A stretch of 64,000 nt of DNA from Streptomyces sp. CB02056 (lineage in GTDB: Bacteria; Actinomycetota; Actinomycetes; Streptomycetales; Streptomycetaceae), in the NCBI RefSeq assembly GCF_001905545.1, contig NZ_LIPD01000004.1, forward strand, positions 186,001 through 250,000, written 5' to 3'. Made by a program: the position numbers and the translations under genes. Within the stretch, counting starts at the first letter, position 1; each line of letters opens with the position of its first letter. Below, piece by piece: positions 63,940-64,000 of the stretch. Below the pieces are notes generated by a model. It was not told the origin of the DNA. It searched no databases and saw only the letters and a list, made by a program, of their open reading frames with translations.

Positions 63940-63980
63940 AGCCCCGGTCCGCCGCTGCCGAGCGGTGGGCCGGGGCTTTC
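63940..63980. terminator. Terminator after tatC
   Basis: AGCCCCGGTCCGCCGCT pairs with AGCGGTGGGCCGGGGCT (two mismatches) around GCCG and is followed by TTT. Confidence 0.85.
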
Positions 63981-64000
63981 CGCTGGTCGGGGCGGTTCCG

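Overview
The window is chromosomal DNA of a streptomycete (Streptomyces or Kitasatospora). Evidence: very high GC with strong third-position bias, frequent GTG starts, chaplins with an LAxTG sorting signal, a Pup-proteasome locus, mycothiol ligase MshC, a SARP/NB-ARC regulator and an encapsulin-DyP pair. Most of it is ordinary core chromosome, and from about 20 kb onward the order (chaplins, mshC, metH, arc-dop-pup-prcBA-pafA, pafBC, tatAC) resembles the S. coelicolor SCO1630-1675 region as I remember it. The first 18 kb looks more accessory.

1-3 kb: the end of an aspartate 4-decarboxylase gene, then a dye-decolorising peroxidase carrying an encapsulin-targeting tail and the encapsulin shell. 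3-9 kb: a divergent pair of large NB-ARC/TPR regulators (one with a SARP DNA-binding front end, one without), then an ATGA-coupled pair of unknown protein and glycerophosphotransferase-like protein. 10.5-15.5 kb: etfBA, a DUF35 OB-fold protein, an acyl-CoA dehydrogenase and a TetR regulator. Six copies of a 13-bp palindrome (GGNACTSAGTNCC) overlap the etfB and acyl-CoA dehydrogenase promoters, which suggests one local flavin/acyl-CoA regulon. 15.6-19 kb: CLC-type channel, convergent MarR regulator, small secreted Ala-rich protein, tRNA-Leu(GAG), and a 45-bp tandem repeat.

19-31.6 kb: M20 peptidase, short and long chaplins, DUF5703, a RecD-like protein that seems to have lost its ATPase motifs, aldo/keto reductase, F420-type oxidoreductase, CorA, then the actinobacterial trio histidine phosphatase/DUF3090/SCO1664 family that normally accompanies mshC. 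An AraC regulator and a secreted intradiol dioxygenase with a chitin/cellulose-binding module lie between that trio and mshC. 35-48.7 kb: PAC2 protein, glycoside-hydrolase-like membrane protein, metH, HAD hydrolase, peptide-binding lipoprotein, response regulator coupled to a RecB-type nuclease, site-2 protease, TrmI, ferredoxin.

49-64 kb: the Pup-proteasome system (arc, dop, pup, prcB, prcA, pafA), three FKBP-type isomerases, pafB-pafC, small proteins, tatA and tatC. Dop deamidates Pup, PafA attaches it to targets, ARC unfolds the pupylated protein into the PrcBA core, and Dop can remove Pup. A 161-bp MITE-like element with 16-bp perfect terminal inverted repeats sits exactly at the prcB stop codon, separating prcB from prcA. 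Hairpin terminators mark most gene ends. No rRNA, CRISPR array, transposase or integrase was found.
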